Assembly (NCBI RefSeq): GCF_018141525.1
Contig: NZ_CP064655.1
Location: 1,178,001 to 1,242,000, forward strand
Direction of reading: 5' to 3'
From: Miltoncostaea marina
GTDB lineage: Bacteria > Actinomycetota > Thermoleophilia > Miltoncostaeales > Miltoncostaeaceae
DNA length: 64,000 nucleotides
Shown: positions 1 to 9,050 of the stretch, piece by piece
Numbering within the stretch: position 1 is the stretch's first letter
How the letters are laid out: each line of letters opens with the position of its first letter
The notes under the pieces: model-generated
Database searches by the model: none
What the model was told of the DNA's origin: nothing
The model's input: the letters and a program-made list of their open reading frames with translations, nothing else
Translations under genes and position numbers: made by a program

Positions 1-1542
1 GCCCCCGGCGGCCGGCTCGGCGCCCGCCCCGGTGGCCCTGAGCACCAGCAGGGCGCGGTCGTCGCGCTCGCCGCGGCGGTGGGTGAAGTCGGCGACCGCG
101 CGCTCGAGGGCGTCGGCGAGCTCCTCGGCGGAGCCGCCGGCCGCCCCGGCCAGGGCGCCCAGCAGGCGTTCGTCGCCGAACAGCTCGCCGTCGTCGCCGC
201 GCGCCTCGGTGTAGCCGTCGGTGTAGAGCACCAGCGCGTCGCCCGGGGCCAGCGTCACGTGGGCGTCGTGCACCCGCATCGGCGTGCCGGCCGCGAGAAG
301 GGTCCCGATGCGCCCGACCGGCTGGGCGCCGCCGCGGCGGCGCACGAGCACCGGCTGCGGGTGGCCGCCGAGGGCCACACGGGCATCGGCGCCGGCCGGG
401 CCCGGGCGCATCACGACGAGGGCCAGGGTGAGGAAGCGGTCGGTCTCGGGGTGGTGCTCGCGGATGATCCGGTCGAGCTCGGTGACGGCGGTCGCGGGCT
501 CGCCGGGGTGGCGCTCGATGAGCGGCACGAGGGTGTAGCGGGCGAGCGCGGTGACCGCGGCGGCCTCGACGCCCCTGCCGCAGACGTCGCCCACGAACGC
601 GGCGACCCCGAACGCGGGCCCCCACAGGACCTCGTAGAAGTCGCCGCCCACGTCGAGTGCGCCGCTGGCCGTGGCGTAGCGGGTGGCGATGTCGAGGCCC
701 TCGACCGGCGGGATGCCCCGGGGCAGCAGGCTCTGCTGCAGCGCCATCACCAGCCGCTCGCGCTCGCCCTCGGCGGCGGTGCGGGCCGTGATGTCGACCA
801 CGAAGACGCCGAGGCCGGCCACCCGCCCCGAGCGGTCGCGCAGGGGGTAGACGCGCTCCAGCCAGACGCCCGGCTCGCCGGTGCCGGTGATGCCGTGGAC
901 GTGGAACTCGGTGGTGCGCCCGCGCAGCGCGTCGCGGAAGTAGGGCAGGTATGCCTGCGGCGGCAGCTGCGGCAGGAGCTCCATCGGCGTGCGGCCGATG
1001 TGCTCCTCCACCGTGAAGCCGTTCATCGCGGCCAGCTCGCGGTTGACGCGCACGAAGCGCATCTCGCGGTCGAACTGGGCGAACCCGACCGGGGCGTGCG
1101 TGATGATGCCCTCGAGCAGGTGCTCGACGTCGCGGCGCTCGGTGACGTCGACGCCGGAGGGCAGCAGCCGGGTGACGCGCCCGTCGGCGTCGCGCAGCGG
1201 CTCGATGCGGAAGTCGACCACCATGCGGCGGTCGTCGGACACGCGCACCTCGGCGTCGTAGCGCACGCCGTCGCCGGCGGCCGCGCGGGCGACGGCGGCG
1301 CGCAGGCGCTCCTGCTCCGGGCCGCTCCACGACCACCAGGGGGTCTCCCAGAGGGGCAGGCCGATGACGTCATCGGGGCGCAGGCCCGCGGTCTCGAGCG
1401 CGGCGGAGTTGGACTCGACCACGACGCCGTCGGGCCTGAGCAGCCCGGCGAAGGCGACCAGGCTGTCGAGCACGGCCACCACGAGGTCGCGCTCGGAGCC
1501 CGCGTCCGCCAGGTGCCCCGCCCCGGCTTCGTCCGTGACCAT
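1..1542 (-). CDS. PAS-PAS-SpoIIE serine phosphatase (cut by window edge)
   Basis: A cytosolic sensor phosphatase of the type that dephosphorylates an anti-sigma-factor antagonist in partner-switching stress circuits. The frame opens at an ATG (1540-1542) and is still open at base 1, giving 514 residues. Two PAS-like domains lie at about residues 25-135 and 140-255, and a PP2C/SpoIIE domain starts near 265. Metal-binding aspartates are visible in VGGDFYE (near 301), GDVCGRG (near 319) and [10 protein letters not shown]. There is no transmembrane segment or kinase domain, so the signal is probably intracellular. No anti-sigma or antagonist partner lies in the window. Family assignment is firm; the target is unknown. 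Confidence 0.88.
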   Translation of the reverse strand, partial: MVTDEAGAGHLADAGSERDLVVAVLDSLVAFAGLLRPDGVVVESNSAALETAGLRPDDVIGLPLWETPWWSWSGPEQERLRAAVARAAAGDGVRYDAEVRVSDDRRMVVDFRIEPLRDADGRVTRLLPSGVDVTERRDVEHLLEGIITHAPVGFAQFDREMRFVRVNRELAAMNGFTVEEHIGRTPMELLPQLPPQAYLPYFRDALRGRTTEFHVHGITGTGEPGVWLERVYPLRDRSGRVAGLGVFVVDITARTAAEGERERLVMALQQSLLPRGIPPVEGLDIATRYATASGALDVGGDFYEVLWGPAFGVAAFVGDVCGRGVEAAAVTALARYTLVPLIERHPGEPATAVTELDRIIREHHPETDRFLTLALVVMRPGPAGADARVALGGHPQPVLVRRRGGAQPVGRIGTLLAAGTPMRVHDAHVTLAPGDALVLYTDGYTEARGDDGELFGDERLLGALAGAAGGSAEELADALERAVADFTHRRGERDDRALLVLRATGAGAEPAAGG

Positions 1543-1675
1543 CGCCCCCCGTCCGGTGTCGCGCTGCGGCGTCGATTGTACGGCGCGCCGTCCGGGCGGA
1601 CGCGCTACTCTGCGCGCGGCGGGCCAACCGGGTCCGCCGGAATCGCGTGGATGATGGGACGTCGGTGGGCCTCGG

Positions 1676-1704
1676 CTCGGCGGGTCTTCAGTTTCCTCGC
1701 CGAG
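1676..1704 (+). promoter_or_regulatory. Hairpin in the cspA leader
   Basis: A 7-bp inverted repeat (CTCGGCG / CGCCGAG, 15-base loop) ends 15 bases before the cspA start codon. Cold-shock genes often have structured, temperature-responsive leaders. That role here is inferred only from position. Confidence 0.3.
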
Positions 1705-1719
1705 TACGAAGGATGTGCA

Positions 1720-1926
1720 ATGCCCGAAGGCGTCGTGAAGTGGTTCTCGCAGGAGAAGGGGTACGGGTTCATCACCCCGGACGACGGTGGCAAGGACCTC
1801 TTCGTCCACTTCTCCGAGATCCAGGGCAGCGGGTTCCGCAACCTGGACGACGGCCAGCGCGTCAGCTTCGAGGCCCAGGAGGGCCCGAAGGGCCCCCAGG
1901 CCGCGAACGTGTCGCCGCTCGCGTAG
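1720..1926 (+). CDS. cspA: Cold-shock protein, CspA family
   Basis: Small single-stranded nucleic-acid-binding protein acting as an RNA chaperone in the cytoplasm. It is 68 residues, the usual length for one cold-shock domain, and both RNA-binding motifs are present: KGYGFIT (RNP1, near 16-22) and LFVHFSEI (RNP2, near 31-38). The ATG at 1720 is preceded by GAAGGA, a suitable ribosome-binding site, and the upstream in-frame extension has no family similarity. It is monocistronic, bounded by a divergent phosphatase gene and a strong hairpin terminator. Confidence 0.95.
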   Translation: MPEGVVKWFSQEKGYGFITPDDGGKDLFVHFSEIQGSGFRNLDDGQRVSFEAQEGPKGPQAANVSPLA

Positions 1927-1950
1927 GACCACCTGCGATAGTGCGTGACC

Positions 1951-1978
1951 GCGAGGCCGCCCCACGGGGCGGCCTCGC
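1951..1978 (+). terminator. Rho-independent-like terminator after cspA
   Basis: A perfect GC-rich inverted repeat (GCGAGGCCGCCCC pairing with its complement; about 12 usable base pairs) begins 25 bases after the cspA stop codon. It lacks a long T tract, as is common in very GC-rich genomes. Confidence 0.7.
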
Positions 1979-2008
1979 GCGTTCCGGGGACCGGACGGGG
2001 GAGGCCTG

Positions 2009-2326
2009 ATGGCGGGGATGCGGCTCTACCACCGCTGGAAGTGCCCCTGGTGCGCGGCGGCGCGCCAGGCGATCGAGAACGTGGGGGCGCCGGTGGAGCT
2101 GGTCGAGGTGCCCTACGACCGCGCCGAGCGCGACGAGGTCGAGCGGGTCAGCGGCCAGCGCCGCGTGCCGGTGCTGCTCGACGGCGACGAGGTCGTGGTC
2201 GACTCGCGGCGCATCGTGCGCCACCTCTACTCCCGCCACGGCGACGGCTCGTTCGCCCGCTCCATCGCCGAGCTCGACGCCGACATCGCCGCCGACGGCG
2301 AGCCGGACGCGCCCGGCGACGGCTGA
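2009..2326 (+). CDS. Glutaredoxin / GST N-terminal-domain protein
   Basis: A 105-residue stand-alone thioredoxin-fold protein. It has a redox CPWC motif at residues 12-15, the cis-proline loop RRVPVLL, and the DSRRIV segment that binds the glutathione gamma-glutamyl group in this superfamily. The fold ends near residue 80, followed by an acidic tail. It probably performs thiol-disulfide or low-molecular-weight-thiol exchange in the cytoplasm; the natural thiol and partner are unknown. The ATG at 2009 follows GGGGGAGG, a good ribosome-binding site. Confidence 0.75.
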   Translation: MAGMRLYHRWKCPWCAAARQAIENVGAPVELVEVPYDRAERDEVERVSGQRRVPVLLDGDEVVVDSRRIVRHLYSRHGDGSFARSIAELDADIAADGEPDAPGDG

Positions 2327-2407
2327 CCCGGGCGGTTACCGAATCCCCCGGACGGGGGAAGATGCGGGCGACCACCACCCGGTGGCACATCCCGAGGAGG
2401 GACTCAC

Positions 2408-2563
2408 ATGGCGGACACGCGCATCGGCGGCATCGGCCTCGGCGGCATCCTGGTGATCGCCGGCATCCTGGTCGCGATCTTCGGCTCGTTCTGGCTCGGC
2501 CTGATCATCGCCCTCGTGGGCCTGATCGCCTTCGGCGGGTTCGCCAAGGGCAAGTGGTACTGA
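2408..2563 (+). CDS. Small hydrophobic membrane protein
   Basis: A 51-residue protein with two closely spaced hydrophobic, glycine-rich segments (about residues 10-27 and 29-44) and a basic FAKGKWY tail. A strong ribosome-binding site (GAGGAGG at 2394-2400) stands 7 bases before the ATG and a strong hairpin follows the stop, which supports a genuine gene despite its size. I do not recognise the family, and no function can be assigned beyond membrane insertion. Confidence 0.65.
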   Translation: MADTRIGGIGLGGILVIAGILVAIFGSFWLGLIIALVGLIAFGGFAKGKWY

Positions 2564-2570
2564 CGGCGTA

Positions 2571-2601
2571 GCCCGCCCCGCCGGGCGACGGCGGGGCGGG
2601 C
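2571..2601 (+). terminator. Terminator after the small membrane protein gene
   Basis: A 12-bp perfect inverted repeat (GCCCGCCCCGCC and its complement, 7-base loop) starts 8 bases after the stop codon. Confidence 0.7.
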
Positions 2602-2653
2602 GCGGGCGCCGGCGGCGCGGCGCGGGGCTGGACGCGTCTGACAAGATCACCCG

Positions 2654-3871
2654 GTGCGCCGACGCGTCGTGATCACCGGGGCCGGGGTCGTGAGCCCCAT
2701 CGGCTCCGGCGCCAGCGAGTTCTGGGACGCCCTCGCCGAGGGCCGCTCCGGCGCGGCGCACGTCGAGCTGGAGGGGGTCGGCCGGATCGTCGCCTTCCCG
2801 GTCGCCGAGGACGAGGCCAGGGAGCGCTTCGGCCAGCGCGACGCCCGCCGCATGGACCGCGCCGCGCGCTTCGCGGCCGTTGCCGCGGCGCGGGCGCTCG
2901 AGGACGCGGGCGACCTGGGGGTCGAGCCGGAGCGGGTGGGCGTGTCGATCGGCAGCGTCCACGGCGGCGCCGACACGCTGCTGGAGGCGCACCGCACCTT
3001 CCTCGAGCGCGGCGCCGACCGGGTGGGCCCCCTGGCGATCCCGATGTCGATCACCAACCACCCCTGCGCGGCCGTCGCGCGGGTGCTGGGGCTCCGCGGG
3101 CCCTCGGCGGCGCCGGCCACCGCCTGCGCGGCCGGCTCGGACGCCATCGGCGCGGGGCTGTCGATGCTGCGCGAGGGGCGGGCCGACGTCGTGGTGGCGG
3201 GCGGGGCCGACGCGCCGCTGTCGCCCGTCGTGATCGCCGGCTACCAGCGGGTGGGCGCGCTGACCCCGAGCACCCGGGCGCCCGAGGTCTCCTCGCGGCC
3301 GTTCGACATCGGCCGCGACGGCTTCGTGATGGGCGAGGGATCGGGCGTGCTGGTGCTGGAGGAGCGCGAGCACGCGCTGGCGCGCGGGGCCCGCATCTAC
3401 GCCGAGCTGGCCGGCTACGGCAGCTCGTGCGACGCCGGCCACCCCACCGACCCCGACGCCACCGGCGAGGGGCCGGCCCGCGCGATGACGCTCGCCATCG
3501 CCGACGCCGGGCTGCTGGCGCGCGACATCGGCTACGTCAACGCGCACGCCACCTCCACGATCGCCGGCGACATCGCCGAGGCGCGCGCCCTGGCGCGCGC
3601 GGGGCTGTCGGGCGCGGCGGTCTCGTCGACGAAGTCGGCCCACGGCCACCCGCTGGGCGGGGCGGGCGGCATGGAGGCCGTCGCCACCCTCATGGCGTTC
3701 GAGCGCGACATGCTGCCGCCGACGCTCAACCTGGAGGACGCCGACCCCGAGGCGCCCTTCGACCACGTGCTGGAGCCGCGCCGGGCGCGGGTCACCGCGG
3801 CCGCCTCCAACTCGTTCGGCTTCGGCGGGCACAACGCCTGCATCGTGATGACCCGCCACGAGGAGCGGTAG
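2654..3871 (+). CDS. fabF: Beta-ketoacyl-ACP synthase II
   Basis: Condensing enzyme that elongates acyl-ACP with malonyl-ACP in type II fatty-acid synthesis. It is 405 residues, the usual KAS II length. The catalytic triad is readable: Cys158 in ATACAAG, His298 in NAHATST and His332 in KSAHGHPLGG, with the preceding Lys327. The glycine-rich FGFGGHN segment near the C-terminus is also present. The GTG at 2654 begins the conserved RRVVITGAG strand. No acyl carrier protein or other fab gene is adjacent, so this may be a second, stand-alone copy. A specialised role such as branched or polyketide acyl chains cannot be excluded. Confidence 0.9.
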   Translation: MRRRVVITGAGVVSPIGSGASEFWDALAEGRSGAAHVELEGVGRIVAFPVAEDEARERFGQRDARRMDRAARFAAVAAARALEDAGDLGVEPERVGVSIGSVHGGADTLLEAHRTFLERGADRVGPLAIPMSITNHPCAAVARVLGLRGPSAAPATACAAGSDAIGAGLSMLREGRADVVVAGGADAPLSPVVIAGYQRVGALTPSTRAPEVSSRPFDIGRDGFVMGEGSGVLVLEEREHALARGARIYAELAGYGSSCDAGHPTDPDATGEGPARAMTLAIADAGLLARDIGYVNAHATSTIAGDIAEARALARAGLSGAAVSSTKSAHGHPLGGAGGMEAVATLMAFERDMLPPTLNLEDADPEAPFDHVLEPRRARVTAAASNSFGFGGHNACIVMTRHEER

Positions 3872-3903
3872 GGGGCTCCACCCGGCGCGGGCGGGCGCGT
3901 GCG

Positions 3904-4563
3904 ATGCTGCCGCGCATGCCGATCCCCGACGACCTGCGCGCGATCGCCGAGCGCGTCTCGTGCTCCGCGATCTGCGACGCCATGATGCGCCGCCACGCCC
4001 ACCGGGCCCACGTGGTGGACCTGGTGAGCCCCGCCCCGGAGCGATGGCTGCTCGGCCCGGCGCTCACCATGCAGTTCCTGCCCCTGCGCGCCGACCTGCT
4101 CGAGCCCGGCCGCCACGACTTCGGCGCCCTGCTGCTGGAGGCCGTGGACGACCGCGACGCGACCGGCCACGTGCTGGTGGTGTCGAGCTGGGGGCACGTC
4201 GACCAGCCGATCGCCGGCGGCAAGAAGCTGTCGCGCCTCGCCAACCTCGGGCTGGCGGGCCTGGTGGCGGACGCCCGCCTGCGCGACTTCGCCGAGGTGG
4301 TCGACCTGGGCATCGGCGCCTGGTGCCGCGGCGAGGCCGTGCGCCAGGGCGGCGAGGCGATCATGCCCTTCGCGGCGAACGTGCCCGTGGCGGTGGGCGG
4401 CGTGACCGTGACGCCCGGCGACTGGGTCTACGCCGACGCCTCGGGCGCCGTGGTCATCCCGCCCGACGACCTGCGCCCGGTGCTCGAGGAGGCGGCCCGC
4501 ATCGAGGAGCGCGACGCCGCCGAGGTGGCCCGCACCCGCCGGGAGGATCTGGCCCGCCGGTAG
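3904..4563 (+). CDS. RraA / HMG-aldolase family protein
   Basis: A protein of the RraA fold, which includes class II 4-hydroxy-4-methyl-2-oxoglutarate aldolases and RNase E inhibitors. It is about 219 residues from ATG 3904; ATG 3916 is an equally possible start. The conserved glycine/lysine loop AGGKKLSRLA, the metal-site segment DARLRDF (normally DGxxRD) and the C-terminal PGDWVYADASGAVV block are present. It lies 32 bases after fabF on the same strand and could be co-transcribed. The aldolase Gly in DG is Ala here, so catalysis is uncertain. Confidence 0.75.
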   Translation: MLPRMPIPDDLRAIAERVSCSAICDAMMRRHAHRAHVVDLVSPAPERWLLGPALTMQFLPLRADLLEPGRHDFGALLLEAVDDRDATGHVLVVSSWGHVDQPIAGGKKLSRLANLGLAGLVADARLRDFAEVVDLGIGAWCRGEAVRQGGEAIMPFAANVPVAVGGVTVTPGDWVYADASGAVVIPPDDLRPVLEEAARIEERDAAEVARTRREDLARR

Positions 4564-4630
4564 GCCGCGCCGCCGCCCCCGCTCGTTCAGGCGCGCGTCA
4601 GGCGACCGTCGGCACCATGGGGTGACGGCT

Positions 4631-4660
4631 GGCCCGCGACCTCCTCTCCGGTCGCGGGCC
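4631..4660. terminator. Bidirectional terminator between convergent genes
   Basis: An 11-bp perfect inverted repeat (GGCCCGCGACC / GGTCGCGGGCC, 8-base loop) sits between the RraA-like gene (+) and the SCO1 gene (-), and can serve both transcripts. Confidence 0.75.
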
Positions 4661-4680
4661 GTCGCCGTCCCAGGGGCCGG

Positions 4681-5322
4681 CTACGTCCGGGCCAGCAGTC
4701 GCAGGTCGCGCGCGACGGCCGCGGCGTCGAAGCCCACCGGGTACGCGGTGACCAGCTCGCCCGAGGCGCTGACGCCGTAGATCAGGGCGGTGTGCTCGAT
4801 GAGCGCCGGGTCGTCGGCGGGCACGTCGGTGGCGACGTTCCAGCGGCTCCAGACCGCCTCGAGGGCGGGCCGGTCGGCCACCAGGTAATCGACGAAGCCG
4901 TCGACGCCCCGCGCGCGCAGGAACGCGCGCACCACGGCCGGCGTGTCGCCCTCGGGGTCGACCGACACCGCGAGCACCCGGGTGCGCCGGCCGAGCGCGC
5001 CGGCCTCGCGCCGCGCCCGCCTGAGGCTCTCCATGATGAGCGGGCAGACGTCCGGGCAGGTGGCGTAGACGAACGTGACCAGCACGGGGTCGCCGCGCAG
5101 GTCGCGGATGTCGACCAGCTCGCCGTCGACGTCGCGCAGCCGCAGCGCCGGCGCCTGGCGGCGGGGCTCCACGATGCCGCCCTCGGGCGCGGTGGCGGCG
5201 TGGCCGTGGGCGGCCGTCGTGGCCGGCCCGGCGGCGGCGCCGTCGCCGCCCGTGTCCGACCCGCAGCCGGCGGCCAGCGCGACGGCGCCGAGCAGGGCGG
5301 CGAGCGGGGGGAGAAGGCGCAT
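4681..5322 (-). CDS. SCO1/SenC copper chaperone lipoprotein
   Basis: Membrane-anchored thioredoxin-fold protein that delivers copper to the CuA centre of cytochrome c oxidase in this family. It is 213 residues with a lipoprotein signal ending in ALAAGC (acylated Cys20). The copper-binding CPDVC motif is at Cys89 and Cys93, and the third ligand is His177 in LIEHTAL, all at family-typical spacing. A His-containing low-complexity linker (residues 25-45) follows the lipid anchor. It stands alone, without cytochrome oxidase genes nearby. Confidence 0.9.
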   Translation of the reverse strand: MRLLPPLAALLGAVALAAGCGSDTGGDGAAAGPATTAAHGHAATAPEGGIVEPRRQAPALRLRDVDGELVDIRDLRGDPVLVTFVYATCPDVCPLIMESLRRARREAGALGRRTRVLAVSVDPEGDTPAVVRAFLRARGVDGFVDYLVADRPALEAVWSRWNVATDVPADDPALIEHTALIYGVSASGELVTAYPVGFDAAAVARDLRLLART

Positions 5323-5377
5323 CGCGGGAGCCTACTGCCACGTGGCGCGTTCGGTCAGCGGGCCGCGCGCGACCGAC

Positions 5378-5402
5378 GGAACCCGCGTCCCATGCGGGTT
5401 CC
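5378..5402. repeat. 9-bp inverted repeat upstream of the SCO1 gene
   Basis: GGAACCCGC and GCGGGTTCC flank a 7-base loop, 56 bases upstream of the SCO1 start on its transcript side. It could be a leader hairpin or an operator; position is the only evidence. Confidence 0.3.
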
Positions 5403-5532
5403 TGGACCTCCGTACAGGGAGGTACAGGTTTTGCGCGCGTCCCCCGGACGAGGGATCCGCTCGCCGGGGGCGCCGTCGATGTGCCCCGTGCGGGACGGCG
5501 TCGCCGGAGGGACACCCGGACGGCGCCGCACG

Positions 5533-5563
5533 CGGAGGGGGCGGGTGGGCTCCGCCCCCTCCG
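5533..5563 (-). terminator. Terminator after the aldehyde dehydrogenase gene
   Basis: A 12-bp perfect inverted repeat (CGGAGGGGGCGG and complement, 7-base loop) lies 12 bases beyond the dehydrogenase stop codon on the minus strand. Confidence 0.75.
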
Positions 5564-5574
5564 GCACGACCCCG

Positions 5575-7023
5575 CTACTGCGGCAGGGCCACCACCAGCA
5601 GCTTCGGCTCGGTCATGCTCTCGACCGCGAAGCGCGGCCCCTCGCGGGTGTTGCCGCTGTCCTTCACGCCCCCGTAGGGCATCTGGTCCGCGCGGAAGGT
5701 GGGCGTCTCGTTGACGAGCACCCCGCCGAAGTGCAGCCGCCGCGCCCACACGAGGGCGGCGTCCGCGCGCGCGGTGAAGATGCCGGCCTGCAGGCCGAAC
5801 GGCGACGAGTTGGCGAGCTCCAGCGCCTGGTCGATGTCGCCGTAGGAGGCCAGGCCCACCACCGGCCCGAAGACCTCCTCGCAGGAGACCTTCATGCTGG
5901 GGTCGATGCCCTCGATGACGGTCGGCATCAGCAGGCGGTCGCGCACCTCGCCGCCGGTCAGCACCTCGCCCCCGGAGTCGCGCGCCTCGTCGATCCAGTC
6001 GACCACCCGCTGCCGGTTGTCGTCGTCGATCAGCGGGCCCACGTCGGTGCGCTCGTCCATGGGGTCGCCCACCACCAGGCGCCCGACGGCCGCGACGAAC
6101 AGGTCGCGGAAGCGGTCGATGGCGCGCTCCTGGACGTAGACCCGCTGCACCGAGATGCACGACTGGCCGGCGTGGGTGAACCCCGAGGCGGCGAGCTTGG
6201 TGGCGGCCAGCTCCAGGTCGGCGTCGGCCTCCACGATGACCGGCGTGGAGTTGCCGAGCTCCAGGGCCACCTCCTTGCGCGGCTGGCGTTGACGGATGTC
6301 CCAGCCCACCGGCGGGCTGCCGGTGAACGAGATCATCGGCACGTCGGGGTGGTCGACGAGCGCGTTGCCCACCGTGCCGCCGCCGCCGATCACCACCGAC
6401 AGGGCGCCGGGCGGCAGGCCCGCCTCGCCGAGGGTGCGCGCCAGCAGCAGCGCCGAGAGGGGGGTGGCCGAGGCGGGCTTCAGCACCACCGGGCAGCCGG
6501 CCGCGATCGCCGGCGCCACCTTGTGGGCCACCAGGTTGAGGGGGAAGTTGAAGGGCGAGATCGCGCCGACCACGCCGATCGGCTCGCGCACGATGACGCC
6601 GAGCTTGCCGGCGCCGGCGGCGCTCGCGTCCATGGGGACCATCTCGCCGGCCACCTTGCGCGCCTCGACGGCGGCGAAGGTGAGCGTGTCCACGCAGCGG
6701 GCCACCTCGGCGCGCGCCTGCTTGAGCGGCTTGCCGGCCTCCAGGCAGATCGTGCGCGCGAAGGCGTCGGCGCGCTCGGCCACCAGGCGGGCGGCCCGCT
6801 CGAGCACCTGGGCCCGCTCGGCCGCCGGCGGCGGCGGCAGGTGCTCCATGGCCGCGTCGACCGCCGCCGCGACGTCGTCCGGCCCGCCCACCGCCACCGT
6901 GGCGATCGTCTCGCCGCTGTACGGGTTGGTGACGGCGAGGTCCTCGTTGCGCTGGTCGAATGCCCCGTCGAGCAGCAGCCCGGTGGGCTGGGACGGGTCG
7001 AGTGCCGGGCTGGTGATCCCCAT
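5575..7023 (-). CDS. NAD(P)-dependent aldehyde dehydrogenase
   Basis: Soluble ALDH-superfamily enzyme oxidising an aldehyde to the acid. It is 482 residues from the ATG at 7021-7023. Conserved residues are Asn159 in SPFNFP, the general base Glu255 in LELG, and the nucleophile Cys289 in GQSCISV. The motif after Glu255 reads LELGNSTP rather than the usual LELGGNAP, and FTGSPPVGW replaces FTGSTxVG, as in divergent GapN/lactaldehyde-type branches. It is divergently transcribed from the acetolactate-synthase-like gene, with 90 bases between start codons that must hold both promoters. The substrate is unknown. Confidence 0.88.
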   Translation of the reverse strand: MGITSPALDPSQPTGLLLDGAFDQRNEDLAVTNPYSGETIATVAVGGPDDVAAAVDAAMEHLPPPPAAERAQVLERAARLVAERADAFARTICLEAGKPLKQARAEVARCVDTLTFAAVEARKVAGEMVPMDASAAGAGKLGVIVREPIGVVGAISPFNFPLNLVAHKVAPAIAAGCPVVLKPASATPLSALLLARTLGEAGLPPGALSVVIGGGGTVGNALVDHPDVPMISFTGSPPVGWDIRQRQPRKEVALELGNSTPVIVEADADLELAATKLAASGFTHAGQSCISVQRVYVQERAIDRFRDLFVAAVGRLVVGDPMDERTDVGPLIDDDNRQRVVDWIDEARDSGGEVLTGGEVRDRLLMPTVIEGIDPSMKVSCEEVFGPVVGLASYGDIDQALELANSSPFGLQAGIFTARADAALVWARRLHFGGVLVNETPTFRADQMPYGGVKDSGNTREGPRFAVESMTEPKLLVVALPQ

Positions 7024-7113
7024 GCGAACCCCGCTCCTGTCGGCGTCGGACGTTGAATACGATACCCAGGCGGGTACCCCCGGACGGCCGGTCGAAACGA
7101 GGGGGAGTCTCAC

Positions 7114-8748
7114 GTGCAGGCCGCCGAGCTGATGGTGCGCTGCCTGGAGGCCGAGGGTGTGGAGCGCATCTTCGCCATCCCGGGCGAGGAGACGCTCGAG
7201 ATCATCGACGCGCTCAGCCGGTCGCCGATCGACGTGGTCGTGGTGCGCCACGAGCAGGGGGCCGCCTTCATGGCCGACGTCCACGGCCGGCTCACCGGCC
7301 GGGCGGGCGTCTGCCTGGGCACGCTGGGCCCGGGCGCCACCAACCTCATCACGGGCGTCGGCGACGCGTACCTCGACTACGCCCCGATGGTCGCGATCAC
7401 CGGCCAGGTGAAGCTCGACCTGGTCCACAAGGAGAGCCACCAGTACGTCGACGTGGTGGACATGCTGCGGCCGGTCACGAAGTGGAACGCGCGCATCGAG
7501 CGCCCGGAGACCGTGCCCGAGGTCGTGCGCAAGGCCTTCAAGCTGGCCGAGGCGGAGCGCCCGGGGCCGACCCACCTCGAGCTGTCCGAGACGATCGCCG
7601 CGGCCGAGCTGCCCTCCTCCGCCCGCCCGCTGGCCCGCAGCGCCCCGGTGCCGAGCCGGCCCGACGACGCGGCGGTGCGCCAGGCGGCGGCGATCATCCG
7701 CGAGGCCCGCCGGCCCGTGGTGCTGACCGGCAACGGGGTCATCCGCGGCGGCGCCGCCGGCGCGCTGCGTGAGCTGTGCGCGCACGCCGGCATCCCCGCC
7801 TGCCCCACCTTCATGGGCAAGGGCGCGCTCGACGACCGCTCGCTGCTGTCGCTGCCCGCCGTGGGGCTGCAGGCGCGCGACTCGGTCACCGCCGGCCTGG
7901 ACGAGGCCGACGTCGTGATCTGCGCCGGCTACGACCTGGTGGAGTTCGGCCCCGCCGCCTGGAACCCCGACACGCTCAAGCGGATCATCCACGTCGACCG
8001 CCGTCCGGCCGAGGTGGACGGCCACTACATCCCCGAGGTCGAGATCGTGGCCGGCGTGGCCGACACGCTGCGCGCCCTGCGCGACGAGCTGCCCGCGCGC
8101 GACGAGCCGGCCTACGCCACACGCCTGCACGTGGCGGTGGCCACGGAGCTGCGCGCCACGCTGGAGCGGCCGGGGATCGTGACGCCCCAGGCGGCGATCG
8201 GCGCGATCCGGGCCGCCATGGAGCCCGAGGACATCCTCATCTCCGACGTGGGCGCCCACAAGCTGTGGCTCGGCCGGCTCTTCCCGGCCTACGAGCCGGG
8301 CACGGTGATCATCAGCAACGGCTTCGCCACGATGGGGGTCGGCCTTCCGGGGGCGATCGCGGCGGCGCTCGCCCTGCCGGAGCGGCGGGCCGTGACCGTG
8401 TCGGGCGACGGCGGCTTCCTCATGAACGTGCAGGAGATGGAGACCGCCGCGCGCCTGAGCCTGCCGGTGGTCGTGGTGGTGTGGGTCGACGGCCGCTACG
8501 GGGTGATCGGCTGGAAGCAGGAGCGCCGCTTCGGGCGCACGAGCGCGATCGACTTCGGCACGCCCCACTGGCCGAGCCTCGCCCGCGCCTTCGGCTGGGA
8601 GCACGAGGAGGCCACCGACGCGCCGGCCCTGACCGCGGCCATCCGGGCCGCGACGGCCCGCGGCGGCCCGTCGCTGGTGACCGTGCCGATCGACTACCGC
8701 CAGAACGTCCGCCTCGCCAACCTGGGCGAGCCGTCGCTGGGCGCATAG
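7114..8748 (+). CDS. Thiamine-diphosphate enzyme, acetolactate synthase large-subunit-like
   Basis: ThDP-dependent enzyme most like catabolic acetolactate synthase (two pyruvate to 2-acetolactate). It is 544 residues from GTG 7114, which follows GAGGGGGAG. It has three domains in the usual order: PYR with catalytic Glu47 in VRHEQGAA, a central domain, and PP with the ThDP/Mg motif starting SGDGGFLMN near residue 430. No small regulatory subunit (ilvN) or ilvC follows, which argues against the main branched-chain pathway. Other ThDP lyases cannot be ruled out. Confidence 0.8.
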   Translation: MQAAELMVRCLEAEGVERIFAIPGEETLEIIDALSRSPIDVVVVRHEQGAAFMADVHGRLTGRAGVCLGTLGPGATNLITGVGDAYLDYAPMVAITGQVKLDLVHKESHQYVDVVDMLRPVTKWNARIERPETVPEVVRKAFKLAEAERPGPTHLELSETIAAAELPSSARPLARSAPVPSRPDDAAVRQAAAIIREARRPVVLTGNGVIRGGAAGALRELCAHAGIPACPTFMGKGALDDRSLLSLPAVGLQARDSVTAGLDEADVVICAGYDLVEFGPAAWNPDTLKRIIHVDRRPAEVDGHYIPEVEIVAGVADTLRALRDELPARDEPAYATRLHVAVATELRATLERPGIVTPQAAIGAIRAAMEPEDILISDVGAHKLWLGRLFPAYEPGTVIISNGFATMGVGLPGAIAAALALPERRAVTVSGDGGFLMNVQEMETAARLSLPVVVVVWVDGRYGVIGWKQERRFGRTSAIDFGTPHWPSLARAFGWEHEEATDAPALTAAIRAATARGGPSLVTVPIDYRQNVRLANLGEPSLGA

Positions 8749-8781
8749 GCTCGCCCCACCGACCGCTGGAGGAGGGCGCCG

Positions 8782-9007
8782 ATGGACGACCCGACCGTCA
8801 CCGACCCCGACACGTACCGGGTGGTGTTCGAGAACCACCGCGTGCGGGTGCTGGAGTACCGCGACCGGCCGGGGGCGCGGACCCGGCCGCACGACCACCC
8901 GGACAGCGTGATGGCGACCCTCGCACGCGCTCGTCGTGGAGCTGTCGGGGGGCGCGGGGGCGGCGCCGCCGCCCGGCGGGGCGCTGGGCTCCGCCGCGGC
9001 CGGGTAG
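8782..9007 (+). pseudogene. Internally deleted cupin-like gene
   Basis: The first 49 codons (ATG 8782, good GGAGGAGG site) read like small cupin proteins: YRVVFENHRVRVLEYRD, then RPHDHPDSVMATL with the metal-binding HDH. Directly afterwards a different frame reads HALVVELSGG, which resembles the C-terminal strand of the same family, and stops at 9005-9007. The middle of the barrel is missing, so about 100 bases or more seem to have been lost and the frame shifted. Reading straight through gives an arginine/glycine-rich tail ending at 9054. It is probably non-functional. Confidence 0.55.
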
Positions 9008-9050
9008 CACCCGTGACGACACCGGACCGGAACGCTGGAGGGGGCGGACC

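Noticed and set aside
79-1926. A 615-codon frame ending in the cold-shock protein
   Set aside because: The first 547 codons are antisense to the PAS-SpoIIE phosphatase. The true cold-shock gene is 68 residues with its own ribosome-binding site.
5575-8898. A 1107-codon open frame on the minus strand
   Set aside because: Only the part up to 7023 is the aldehyde dehydrogenase. The rest is the antisense of the acetolactate-synthase-like gene, with His/Arg/Gly-rich shadow composition.
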